Made by a program: the position numbers and the translations under genes
Part shown: positions 1 to 7,875 of the stretch, in pieces
Numbering within the stretch: position 1 is the first letter of the stretch
Layout: every line of letters starts with the position of its first letter
Notes under the pieces: model-generated
The model's database searches: none
Told to the model about the DNA's origin: nothing
What the model saw: the letters and a program-made list of their open reading frames with translations, nothing else
DNA from: Candidatus Cloacimonadota bacterium
GTDB lineage: Bacteria > Cloacimonadota > Cloacimonadia > Cloacimonadales > Cloacimonadaceae
Direction: 5' to 3'
Assembly: GCA_023392795.1 (NCBI GenBank)
Contig: JAEWNJ010000069.1
Coordinates: 1 to 18,849 of the forward strand
DNA: 18,849 nucleotides

Positions 1-515
1 TTTTCCACATTGGCATCTGTTTCTGCCGCCAGCACCGAGCCCAGTTGCGCGCCGTATGCCTGCTTATATTCCTGCGCCCTGGTATCACCGCTTGCCGCGG
101 CAACGCTTGCCCAGAAATAAGCCTGGATCAAATCGGCCGGAACTCCATCTCCCACTTTGTAGAGATATGCCAGGCAAACCTGCGCGTCGGTGTTTCCGCC
201 ATTGGCAGCGTCACTCAACCAACTGTAGGCTTCAGCCTTATCCTTAGTAATGCCCTTGCCGGTAAAGAGATTGAAGCCATATTTGTACTGCGCGTCGACA
301 TGGCCTTGACGAGCGGCTTTAGCAAACCATTGCGTGGCCGTTTCCAGGTTTTTCCCGATTCCGTTCCCATTTTCATAACACAGACCAAGATGATACTGAG
401 CCTCGGGAATACTATCCGCGGCTGCCTTGTAAAGCGAATCGCTATAAGCCACTTGCGCGAATAAACATGGACCACACGCGATCAGAAAGACTAGTGTCAA
501 TAGTAGCTTGTTCAT
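1..515 (-). CDS. Sel1-repeat exported protein, partial (3' end beyond the window)
   Basis: The 171 visible codons, open to the window edge, start MNKLLLTLVF and carry a short exported leader. LIAC ending at Cys14 fits a lipobox, but LFA-Q (residues 18-21) would also fit signal peptidase I, so lipoprotein versus soluble periplasmic is unresolved. Three consecutive ~36-residue Sel1 repeats follow (about 39-74, 75-110, 111-146). Each opens with an AQ pair, has a G-x-G turn, and ends in an A-A helix; a fourth seems to begin near 147. Sel1 repeats are TPR-like alpha-solenoids that act as protein-protein adaptors; nothing here gives the partner. Two ATGs are adjacent (518 and 515). GGAG at 523-526 lies 7 bases from the second and 4 from the first, so I prefer 515. 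The gene is divergent from the plus-strand operon. The C-terminus is not seen. Confidence 0.88.
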   Translation of the reverse strand, partial: MNKLLLTLVFLIACGPCLFAQVAYSDSLYKAAADSIPEAQYHLGLCYENGNGIGKNLETATQWFAKAARQGHVDAQYKYGFNLFTGKGITKDKAEAYSWLSDAANGGNTDAQVCLAYLYKVGDGVPADLIQAYFWASVAAASGDTRAQEYKQAYGAQLGSVLAAETDANVE

Positions 516-791
516 CATTTATCTCCATTCGTTTAGTGTCTCTTGTCACAGTGTATTTTTTACTACCCGGTCCCAGGCTTCGGCTGGCGGGCATATTTAC
601 CCGGCAGACTCATGGAAAACCTGCTCTCACAGGCTATGCAATATCTGTTTATCAGATCATTTGATCCGCATATTTTTTTCTTGTGCTTCGCAGTCAAGTA
701 TTTTCTGCTAAGTTCTCATCTCCCCATTTCCGGGTAATTTATTTTTTTCATTTGTTCCGGCTCCCCCACCTCCCCTTCTTTGTCCTGATAC

Positions 792-850
792 GCCTCCCAT
801 ACACCGGTCATACACCGGTCGTACAATCGTATGAGGGGTGTATGGGAGGC
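792..850. repeat. Dispersed palindromic repeat, copy 1
   Basis: Perfect 14-bp inverted arms, GCCTCCCATACACC (792-805) and its reverse complement (837-850), enclose a 31-base centre. The left arm runs into an 11-bp direct duplication, CATACACCGGT at 798-808 and again at 809-819. The same arms, with a single copy of the 11-mer, recur at 12762-12820, so this is a dispersed family and not a one-off hairpin. There is no coding capacity. It may be a REP- or MITE-like element; no target-site duplication is obvious. Confidence 0.8.
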
Positions 851-1005
851 TCACCGAATGCGTATGAATTTCAAGACAGGAAGATCATAGAACCGGTTGG
901 GGATGGTTTTTGCTACCACCCACTCTATTTGGAAGAGAGCCTATTCAGCTACAAGCAGTTTAGGCTTCAAAACACCTCATAAAACCGTCAATCTAAAGAT
1001 TTTGC

Positions 1006-1035
1006 TTGACAATACAGCGCCTGAAATCCCCTAAT
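1006..1035 (+). promoter_or_regulatory. Candidate promoter for the plus-strand operon
   Basis: TTGACA (1006-1011) is a perfect -35 hexamer. CCTAAT (1030-1035), 18 bases further on, matches four of six bases of a -10. Transcription would then start near 1042. That lies downstream of the longest-frame ATG at 1034 and upstream of the preferred start at 1088, so the site agrees with the shorter protein. The -10 is poor, and FCB housekeeping promoters can differ from this consensus. Confidence 0.35.
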
Positions 1036-1077
1036 GACTGAAAATGCTCATCTAAGTATGAGTAAGCTACTTTCTAC

Positions 1078-1083
1078 AAGGAG
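1078..1083 (+). promoter_or_regulatory. Ribosome binding site that fixes the start at 1088
   Basis: AAGGAG lies 4 bases before the ATG at 1088, which opens a clean signal peptide. The upstream in-frame ATG at 1034 has no purine-rich site before it and would place a charged 18-residue extension ahead of the signal peptide. Confidence 0.7.
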
Positions 1084-1087
1084 ATTT

Positions 1088-2356
1088 ATGCGTTTATCAC
1101 GGATTCCGGCGTTGTGGGTGTTATGCCTGATCATATACCTGAATGCCAGCTCTTTGGGAGCAGAACTGCTGATTCCCATGGACCGCAGCCAGAGCAATCA
1201 TCTGAAGGCATACGGCGTAGCGTTTAAAGCTCTGCAGGATCAGCACGTGGTAAAATGGCTCCTGAACTATCGGGGCGGCAGCTTTCTGATGCCCGCCACG
1301 CCCGATCTGATGGCTATCTGCAATATCCGTGGCGTTCGCTATGAAAACATCTCTTCAGCTCAGACTGCTGCTATTTTGACCGAGATTCAAGACGCGAATA
1401 TGGAAGCAGTCACCCTGGAAAAAGAGCCCAGGATAGGGGTTTACATCCCACCCAATTCCTTGCCCTGGGATGATGCGGTCACCATGGCGCTGGAGTATGC
1501 GGAGATCGATTATGACCGGCTTTGGGACGATGAGGTGATGGAAGGCAAACTGACCGATTATGACTGGTTGCATCTGCATCACGAGGATTTTAGCGGGCAG
1601 TATGGCAAGTTTTACGGTTCGTACCGCAACGTTCAGTGGTATCAGGATGACGTGCGAGTGAACGAGGCTATGGCAGCCAAACACGGTTTTGCCAAGGTCT
1701 GGGAACTCAAACACGCGATCGCCGAGCGCATCCGCAATTTTGTGACCAACGGCGGTTTTCTCTTTGCCATGTGTGCCGCCACGGACACCTTTGATATCGC
1801 CATGGCAGCCAAGGGGATAGACATTGTGGATTCTGCCCTGGACGGCGACGGCATCGATCCGCAGTATCATAGCAAGCTCGATTTTAGCCGCACCTTTGCC
1901 TTCGAAAACTTTCATCTGCGCCCCAATCCCTACGAATACGAGTTTTCGGACATCGACGCCAGCGATTATAGCAAACTGCGCGGAGCCGAGGGAGACTACT
2001 TTGTGCTCTTCGACTTTTCTGCCAAATACGACCCCGTGCCCACGATGCTGACCCAGTGTCATACCAACGTGATCAACGGCTTTCTGGGGCAAACCACGTC
2101 CTTTTTCCGCGATAAAGTAAAGAAAAGCGTGATCATCCTGGCGGAAGTACCCGGTCAGAACGACGTGAAATACATCCACGGCAACGTGGGTAAAGGCACT
2201 TTCACCTTTTACGGCGGACATGATCCCGAGGATTATCAACACATGGTGGGTGATCCTGAGACCCTGCTGGATCTGCATAAAAACTCCCCCGGCTATCGCC
2301 TTATTCTGAATAACGTGCTTTTCCCCGCCGCTGAGAAGAAAAAACTAAAAACCTGA
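1088..2356 (+). CDS. Secreted glutamine amidotransferase-like protein ('asparagine synthetase B' family of Bacteroidota)
   Basis: The 422-residue protein starts at the ATG served by AAGGAG at 1078-1083 and has a signal peptide (about 1-25, ending SSLGA). The sequence belongs to a highly conserved family that Bacteroidota genomes label 'asparagine synthetase B', recognisable by IPMDRSQSNHLKAYG near the N-terminus and a final NSPGYRLILNNVLFPAA. That name cannot be right: there is no N-terminal nucleophile Cys2 and no ATP-pyrophosphatase loop, and the protein is exported. Conserved-looking clusters are HLHHED (162-167), an FAMCAATD segment with Cys229 that could be a nucleophile elbow of a class I amidotransferase or ThuA-like fold, and GGHDPED (376-382). 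The true reaction is unknown; an envelope role is inferred from the signal peptide and neighbours. The MCE gene follows after 14 bases. Confidence 0.82.
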   Translation: MRLSRIPALWVLCLIIYLNASSLGAELLIPMDRSQSNHLKAYGVAFKALQDQHVVKWLLNYRGGSFLMPATPDLMAICNIRGVRYENISSAQTAAILTEIQDANMEAVTLEKEPRIGVYIPPNSLPWDDAVTMALEYAEIDYDRLWDDEVMEGKLTDYDWLHLHHEDFSGQYGKFYGSYRNVQWYQDDVRVNEAMAAKHGFAKVWELKHAIAERIRNFVTNGGFLFAMCAATDTFDIAMAAKGIDIVDSALDGDGIDPQYHSKLDFSRTFAFENFHLRPNPYEYEFSDIDASDYSKLRGAEGDYFVLFDFSAKYDPVPTMLTQCHTNVINGFLGQTTSFFRDKVKKSVIILAEVPGQNDVKYIHGNVGKGTFTFYGGHDPEDYQHMVGDPETLLDLHKNSPGYRLILNNVLFPAAEKKKLKT

Positions 2357-2370
2357 AGGAGCCCCCATCC

Positions 2371-3270
2371 ATGGCGAAATTCTACGGTAATCTACGCAGC
2401 ACTCGGATCAAGACAGGTCTTTGGACCATTGTGATCCTGGCAATCCTCATCGTATCTTACCTCTGGTTTACAAACCGGCTGAACGTCAAATCCCAACATG
2501 AATTACGGGTCTTATTCACCGACGTCATGGGTCTGGAAGTGGGGGACAAGATCATGTATCGCGGCATGGAAGCGGGACGCATCAAAAGCGTAAGTCTGCA
2601 CCAGGATGGCATTTTGGTATCTGGGAACATCTCTATAGACATCAAGCCTCCCCAGGGCAGCCGCTTTATGATCGAAGACAGCCTGATGGGCAGTAAAAGC
2701 CTGCAGATCATCCCCTCCGGCGAAACCGAGCAACTGGATCTGAGCCAGATTCAGATCGGCGAAAATCCGATCGGGATGATGAGTTTGATCTCCACCGCTT
2801 CGGCCAGTTTGAACAAACTGGATAAGATCCTCCACGATTTTGACAGCGATACAGGACTGCTGGCACAGGGTGAAAACCTGCTGGGCGATGCATCTAAAGC
2901 GGTGAAAAGCACAGAAGGCAGCATCCAGGAAGTGAAAACCGAGATCTCGCAGACCATTCGCAGCCTGGATCAGCTTACCCGCCGTGTGGATCAATTCATC
3001 GCTCAAAATCAGGAAGATCTGGAGGAGAGCATCAGCATCGCGCCTGCCGCCATGAACAAGCTGAATAACAGTCTGGACAGTCTGGATGCCCTTTCCGCCA
3101 GGCTAAACAGCAGTCTGCAAGCTCTGCAATCCGGCAAAGGAACTGCCGGTAAACTGCTGACCGACGATGAACTTTACACCGGGATGCAACGCTCGATCGA
3201 CAATCTGGAAGCCCTGATCAAAGACGTGAAGGCGCACCCCAAAAAGTACCTGAAGTTCTCAATCTTTTAA
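2371..3270 (+). CDS. MCE-domain protein, MlaD-like
   Basis: The 299-residue protein has one N-terminal membrane anchor (about 15-34), then an MCE domain (about 40-116) with the typical VMGLEVGDKIMYRGMEAGRI run. A long helical, coiled-coil-prone C-terminal region follows (about 145-290), ending PKKYLKFSIF as in Bacteroidota homologues. MCE proteins form hexameric rings that pass phospholipids or other hydrophobic molecules between inner and outer membrane, usually with an MlaE permease and MlaF ATPase. Neither partner is in this window, so it is an orphan here and must use partners encoded elsewhere. AAGGAG (2356-2361) overlaps the stop of the preceding gene and sits 9 bases before the ATG. 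Only 8 bases separate it from the outer-membrane fusion gene, which suggests a shared envelope task. Confidence 0.9.
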   Translation: MAKFYGNLRSTRIKTGLWTIVILAILIVSYLWFTNRLNVKSQHELRVLFTDVMGLEVGDKIMYRGMEAGRIKSVSLHQDGILVSGNISIDIKPPQGSRFMIEDSLMGSKSLQIIPSGETEQLDLSQIQIGENPIGMMSLISTASASLNKLDKILHDFDSDTGLLAQGENLLGDASKAVKSTEGSIQEVKTEISQTIRSLDQLTRRVDQFIAQNQEDLEESISIAPAAMNKLNNSLDSLDALSARLNSSLQALQSGKGTAGKLLTDDELYTGMQRSIDNLEALIKDVKAHPKKYLKFSIF

Positions 3271-3278
3271 GGATAGCG

Positions 3279-6200
3279 ATGAAAAAGCTGCTGATCCCAC
3301 TCCTGCTGATCCTCTGTGGTGCCCTGACAGCCCAGACTTTCGGCAAAAACAAGGTAAACGCGCGTCCTCAGGACTGGTCGCTGATCAAGACCATGCACTT
3401 CGATATCTATTTTCCCAGGGGCGAGGATGATTTTGGACGCACCGTATCGCTGATGGCGGAAGATATCTACTATTACCTGAAAGAAGATCTCAAATACCCG
3501 GCGCTCAGCCGCATTCCCCTGGTGTTTTACGGCAGCAAATCAGAGTTTCAGACCACAAATATCATTTATCCTCTTCTCACTGAGGGGGTGGGTGGCTTTA
3601 CCGAGAGCCTGCGCAACCGCGTGGTGGTGCCCTTCGATGGCGACTACGCGGAGCTGGAAAAGCTCCTGGCGCACGAGCTTACGCATGCCTACATCAACGG
3701 TTTGGATAACCGGCTAAGCTCCGCCGTGGAGGCCCTGCGTCCCACATCATTCCCCTTCTGGTTTTCCGAAGGATTGCCGGAGTATCTGTCCATCGGCGGC
3801 AGGGATCCCTACAACAACATGTTCATCCTTGATCTGGTGGTAAATGACAAGCTGCCGCGTCTGGACTATCTGGACGGCTATCTCGCTTACCGCCTGGGGG
3901 AGAGTTTCCTTAGCTACCTCTCCGCCACCTATGGCCGGGAAAAGGTGAGCGAATACTTCTTTTCCCTGCGCAGCATGAATAGCATCGACGACGCCACCGA
4001 ACGCGTCTTCGCCATGAAGTTTGAAGATCTGGAATCCCGCTGGCGGTATCAGCTAAAGCGGGATTTCTTCCCTTTGATCAATAGCTACAAGGTGCCCATC
4101 GAAGCCTTTGAAAAGCGCACTGACCGCGGCAAAGAGGGCTCTTACTTCAATTTCAACCCCCGGTTCTCGCCCGATGGCAGCCGTTATGTGTACTATTCCG
4201 ATCGTGGCGCGCGCTTTAGCATCTGGATGGCAGGCACGCACGGCATGGAGAAAGCCCGCAAACTGATCACCGGCGAAACCAACGCCAAGATGGAGGAGTT
4301 TTACTACTTCCGCAGCAGCCTGAGCTGGTTTCCCGATGGTAAGCGCATCGCCTACGCCGCCAAAACCGCGAGGGGCGACAGGATTCACATCCTGGATGTG
4401 GAAACCGGCAAGATCACGAAAAGCATCGCCATCGATGATCTGACCGCCATCTATGAGAGCGATGTGGCTCCCGATGGCAAGAGCATCGTCCTGGCAGCTC
4501 AACGCGGCATGCAATCGGATATCTTCATCTACGAACTGGATTCCGGGGTGCTGAGGTCCATCACCAACGATTCATATCACGATTCCCAACCCCGCTTTTC
4601 TCCTGATGGCACCCGCATCGTCTTTACTTCTGAACGCAGCAGGAATGCTCCCGATCAGCGCTTTGGCTTCTTTGCCGATCTCACCAAGGACATCTTTGAG
4701 TATCGCCTTCAGAGCTCGGAAATCGTCCAAATCACCGATGAGGCCTTTGATTGCAGTATGCCCTTCTACGCCGAAAACGGCAGCAAGGTGGTCTACATCT
4801 CCACTCGCGAAGGCATCGCCAATCTGGAGATCATCGATCCGGAAGCGGGGCAGAGGGCGGAACTCAGCCGCGTCATCTCCGGCATCTACAGCGCTGATAT
4901 CTCGGCTGATGCGAACTACATGCTGGTATCAAACTACTTTTCCGAGGGCTGGGACATCTATTTTGACAATAGCCCCCTCAAAGACCTGAACTATCAACCC
5001 TCTCCCGCAGCAAAGCCGTATCAGATGGAAGCAGATCTCCTGGATCGGGTGGATTTGAGCCGTCTGGATTGGTTCGGACCGCGCAAACGCACGCCCACCC
5101 CTCGCCGCAACCCCGCAGCAGATGTCAATGTGCGGCGTCCGGTATTCAGCGGATTTGAACCCGTGATCCCCGATACTACCTTGATCGCTTCCGATTTTTC
5201 CTGGGATCAGCGCCCCTCAGAGCCCTCGGACCAGATCCCCCGCGTCCAGAACTATCATCCCCGCTTCACCCTGGACCGTGTATGGGGCGGAGCAGCATAT
5301 TCCACCGGCGGAGGAGCTGTGGGCAGCGTAGAGCTTGGTATCAGTGACATCATGGGCGATCACGCCATCGGGCTCAATCTGGGCATCACCGATGTACTGT
5401 CACAGACCAATTTCCTGCTCACATACCTCTACCTGAAACGCAGGTTGGATGTAGGGATTGGCGTCTATAACTTTTATGATGAATCCTATTACCGCTCGTT
5501 GGAAAGCTGGGGTTATGACTATTATCGCCTGAGAGAACGTCAAACCGGGCTTTACGGACTTACCCGCTATCCCTTTAGCCGCTTTGCCCGTCTGGAACTG
5601 GACGGCATGCTGTATGATTACGAACGGCATTGGGACTATCTGCACAATTCTCATATCGACGACGGGAATTGGCTAAACAACGTCGAGCACTTCAATGACA
5701 TTGCCTTTACCCCGGGCATTTCCCTGGTCTATGATAATGCACTCTTTGGCTCCACCGGCCCTTTGGTGGGCACTCGCGCATACTTAAACATCCGCAAGGG
5801 TTTTGCCGACAAGCATCTGGACTATCTGACCAATTACATCGACGTGCGCAGCTACAGCCTCTTTAGCAAACGCTATTCCATCGCGCTGCGTGCCAATGCC
5901 GGCATCAGCACTGGGAAATACCCCGATCGCTTCTCACTGGGTGGGTATTACGGGGTGCGCGCCCTGTCGCACAATCTCTCCGGCGAAAAGAAGGTTCTGG
6001 CCAGCGCCGAATTGCGTTTCCCCTTGCTGGATTATTTTGCTCTGGCGTTTCCCATCCCGCTTACTCTGGGCAATATCCGCGGCTCCGCCTTTGTGGATAT
6101 CGGTTCCGTGTGGGATGACAACAAATACTTCCGCGGGATGAGGGATGGCTTGATGGAAGATATCAAGCTCGGTTATGGTTTTGGCCCCCGCCTCAATTTG

Positions 6201-6296
6201 GGTTATTTTGTTTTGAAGCTGGACGTTGCATGGCTCACCGATCTGTCCAGTATCAGTAAGCCTCAGGTGTACCTGAGTCTATCCGATGATTTCTAA
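3279..6296 (+). CDS. Peptidase MA-like / TolB-type propeller / Omp85-like barrel fusion protein
   Basis: The 1005-residue protein has a signal peptide (about 1-19, ending LTAQ) and three regions. First comes a gluzincin-like peptidase domain (about 25-270) with HELTH at 132-136 and WFSEGLPEYL at 161-170, so the two zinc histidines, the catalytic Glu133 and a candidate third ligand Glu164 are all present. Next are six PD40 beta-propeller blades of TolB type (about 290-570), marked by SPDG or similar turns near 295, 350, 397, 438, 495 and 541. Last is a C-terminal beta-barrel (about 660-1005) resembling the Omp85 surface-antigen domain, with GGYYGVRAL, repeated aromatic strands and a terminal Phe as in barrels assembled by BAM. 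The propeller and peptidase would lie in the periplasm below the barrel. Substrate unknown. AAGGA (3269-3273) overlaps the previous stop. Confidence 0.85.
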   Translation: MKKLLIPLLLILCGALTAQTFGKNKVNARPQDWSLIKTMHFDIYFPRGEDDFGRTVSLMAEDIYYYLKEDLKYPALSRIPLVFYGSKSEFQTTNIIYPLLTEGVGGFTESLRNRVVVPFDGDYAELEKLLAHELTHAYINGLDNRLSSAVEALRPTSFPFWFSEGLPEYLSIGGRDPYNNMFILDLVVNDKLPRLDYLDGYLAYRLGESFLSYLSATYGREKVSEYFFSLRSMNSIDDATERVFAMKFEDLESRWRYQLKRDFFPLINSYKVPIEAFEKRTDRGKEGSYFNFNPRFSPDGSRYVYYSDRGARFSIWMAGTHGMEKARKLITGETNAKMEEFYYFRSSLSWFPDGKRIAYAAKTARGDRIHILDVETGKITKSIAIDDLTAIYESDVAPDGKSIVLAAQRGMQSDIFIYELDSGVLRSITNDSYHDSQPRFSPDGTRIVFTSERSRNAPDQRFGFFADLTKDIFEYRLQSSEIVQITDEAFDCSMPFYAENGSKVVYISTREGIANLEIIDPEAGQRAELSRVISGIYSADISADANYMLVSNYFSEGWDIYFDNSPLKDLNYQPSPAAKPYQMEADLLDRVDLSRLDWFGPRKRTPTPRRNPAADVNVRRPVFSGFEPVIPDTTLIASDFSWDQRPSEPSDQIPRVQNYHPRFTLDRVWGGAAYSTGGGAVGSVELGISDIMGDHAIGLNLGITDVLSQTNFLLTYLYLKRRLDVGIGVYNFYDESYYRSLESWGYDYYRLRERQTGLYGLTRYPFSRFARLELDGMLYDYERHWDYLHNSHIDDGNWLNNVEHFNDIAFTPGISLVYDNALFGSTGPLVGTRAYLNIRKGFADKHLDYLTNYIDVRSYSLFSKRYSIALRANAGISTGKYPDRFSLGGYYGVRALSHNLSGEKKVLASAELRFPLLDYFALAFPIPLTLGNIRGSAFVDIGSVWDDNKYFRGMRDGLMEDIKLGYGFGPRLNLGYFVLKLDVAWLTDLSSISKPQVYLSLSDDF

Positions 6297-6323
6297 GAAA
6301 AAGAGATAAATAAGGAGTATTCC

Positions 6324-7802
6324 ATGAAAATCGACGTTACCCGTAGATTGCCCGACCACATAGATACGCTGGTTTTGATCCACGAAGAGGATCCTAACCT
6401 GCCAGAACTGGACTTTGTGGACGATGCGTTAAAGGATTCCCTGGATACCTATGTGAAGGCAGAAGGCTTTGCTTTCAAATACGGCAAGATCACTTCCTAC
6501 ACCCGCCTGATCGGCAAAAAGAGACAACTGATCATCCTCTGCGGAGCAGGCAAAAAGGAAGAGCTGAATGTAAACAAGCTACGCAGCCTCTTTGCCAATT
6601 GCTGGCGCAAAGCGATCAGCCTCAAATCCGCCCAAGTCTATGTATTGATGGGCTTTGAGCCTTCGCTAAACGACGTCGTGCTGGGGCATGTGTTATCCGA
6701 ATCTGCCTTGCTGAGCGCTTATAAATTCAATAAATACATCAGCAACGACGAAACGCACTACCTCGAAAGCATCCATCTGCTGCTGAGCACCAAGAATACC
6801 CGCCATATCAATCGCGGTATCCTGGAAGGCAGAATCTACGCTGAAACCACGAATCTGGCACGCGATCTGGTGAATGAGCCCCCAAACATTCTCAATCCGG
6901 ACGCCCTGGCCGATCACGCAAAGAAGGTAGCTCTGCAATACGGTTTCTCCATCGATATTCACTCTGTGGACAAGCTCAGACGCCTCAAAATGGACGCCCT
7001 CCTGGCCGTCGCCAAAGGCTCCAAAAACGATCCCAAGCTCATCATCATGCGCTACATGGGCAATCCCGACAAAAAGCATCAGCTTACTGCCCTGGTGGGT
7101 AAAGGCCTCACCTTCGATTCCGGCGGCTACAGCCTGAAACCCGGGCCCTCCATGGTAAGCATGAAAAGCGATATGGGCGGCGCTGCTGCCGTGATCGGCG
7201 CCATGGCTGCCATCTCCACCCTGAAGCTCAAGGTAAACGTAGTGGCGATCGTAGCTGCCGCGGAAAACATGATCGGCAGCGAAGCTTACCGCCCCGGCGA
7301 CATCCTCACTTCCATGGCGGGCAAGACCATCGAGATTCACAATACCGATGCCGAAGGCAGGCTCACTCTGATCGATGCCATCCATTATGTGATCGAGAAA
7401 GAAAAGGCAGACCGCGTGCTGGATATTGCCACCCTCACCGGAGCAGCCGTAGCAGCCTTGGGATCGGACTTTTCGGCTGTGCTGAGCAACAACGATGCCT
7501 GGCTGCAACAGCTCAAGGACGCTTCCGACTTTACCGGCGAATTGATCTGGGAGATGCCTCTGCACGAGCCCTATGCCGAATTGATCAAATGCGAAACGGC
7601 TGATCTGAAAAACGTGGGCGGTCCCCTGGCGGGATGCATCACCGCCGCGCTGTTCATTCGTGAGTTTGTGCAGGATAAACCCTGGATTCACATCGACATC
7701 GCCGGCCAGGCCATGAAAGACAAAGTGACAGGCATCCATCCCGTGGGTGCCACCGGCGTGGGAGTGAGATTGCTTACTTCGCTGCTGCGCAACATGGAAT
7801 AA
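6324..7802 (+). CDS. pepA: Leucyl aminopeptidase, M17 family (PepA-like)
   Basis: The 492-residue cytosolic enzyme removes N-terminal residues, typically Leu, from peptides using two divalent metal ions (Zn or Mn). All expected active-site residues are present: Lys260, Asp265, Lys272, Asp283, Asp342, Glu344 and Arg346. Their spacing (+5, +12, +23, +82, +84, +86 from the first Lys) is the same as in E. coli PepA. The family signature NTDAEGRL begins at residue 340. There is no signal peptide, unlike the genes upstream, and length is close to the family norm (about 500). AAGGAG at 6312-6317 is 6 bases from the ATG. It lies 27 bases after the barrel gene and may be cotranscribed. A role in peptide catabolism fits an amino-acid-fermenting organism, but that is inference. 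Confidence 0.96.
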   Translation: MKIDVTRRLPDHIDTLVLIHEEDPNLPELDFVDDALKDSLDTYVKAEGFAFKYGKITSYTRLIGKKRQLIILCGAGKKEELNVNKLRSLFANCWRKAISLKSAQVYVLMGFEPSLNDVVLGHVLSESALLSAYKFNKYISNDETHYLESIHLLLSTKNTRHINRGILEGRIYAETTNLARDLVNEPPNILNPDALADHAKKVALQYGFSIDIHSVDKLRRLKMDALLAVAKGSKNDPKLIIMRYMGNPDKKHQLTALVGKGLTFDSGGYSLKPGPSMVSMKSDMGGAAAVIGAMAAISTLKLKVNVVAIVAAAENMIGSEAYRPGDILTSMAGKTIEIHNTDAEGRLTLIDAIHYVIEKEKADRVLDIATLTGAAVAALGSDFSAVLSNNDAWLQQLKDASDFTGELIWEMPLHEPYAELIKCETADLKNVGGPLAGCITAALFIREFVQDKPWIHIDIAGQAMKDKVTGIHPVGATGVGVRLLTSLLRNME

Positions 7803-7822
7803 ACTAATACTGTTTCAGGAAC

Positions 7823-7845
7823 GAGAGGCTGGTTTCCGGCCTCTC
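7823..7845. promoter_or_regulatory. Hairpin in the leader of the metal-importer genes
   Basis: GAGAGGC (7823-7829) and GCCTCTC (7839-7845) form a perfect 7-bp stem with a 9-base loop, in the 73-base gap between the aminopeptidase and the metal-binding lipoprotein. No T-run follows, so it is not a typical intrinsic terminator. It could be an RNA processing or attenuation element, or a partial barrier that separates importer expression from the upstream genes. No recognisable Zur operator is visible. Confidence 0.45.
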
Positions 7846-7875
7846 CGGACTCCTGACCAGGGGAGATAATTCTCG

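Larger units (their letters stand above)
516..1087. other. Divergent intergenic region, no convincing gene
   Basis: This 570-base gap separates the Sel1 gene (minus) from the plus-strand operon. It holds the palindromic repeat at 792-850, a candidate promoter near 1006-1035, two T7 runs (673-679 and 742-748; A-runs on the Sel1 side, which could bend DNA or help a promoter), and a 12-base palindrome at 655-666. The open frames across it show no family signature and no good ribosome binding site. I see no tRNA or recognisable small RNA. Confidence 0.6.

Noticed and set aside
655..679. Intrinsic terminator (GATCATTTGATC followed by T7)
   Set aside because: The stem is only 4-5 bp with almost no loop and the spacer before the T-run is 6 bases; no plus-strand gene lies upstream to be terminated.
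683..982. A 99-codon plus-strand frame through the palindromic repeat
   Set aside because: It runs through the repeat, has no ribosome site, and matches no family I recognise.
1034..1087. Longer N-terminus for the amidotransferase-like protein from the ATG at 1034
   Set aside because: There is no ribosome site before 1034, the candidate -10 overlaps it, and the ATG at 1088 has AAGGAG and opens a clean signal peptide.
1355..2278. A 307-codon open frame on the minus strand
   Set aside because: It lies wholly antisense inside a gene with a recognised family, has no domain signature and no ribosome site, and is a frame shadow.
6693..7739. A 348-codon open frame on the minus strand
   Set aside because: It is antisense to the aminopeptidase, whose complete active site proves the plus strand. 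The shadow protein is rich in Gly, His and Asp as expected from antisense of this codon usage.
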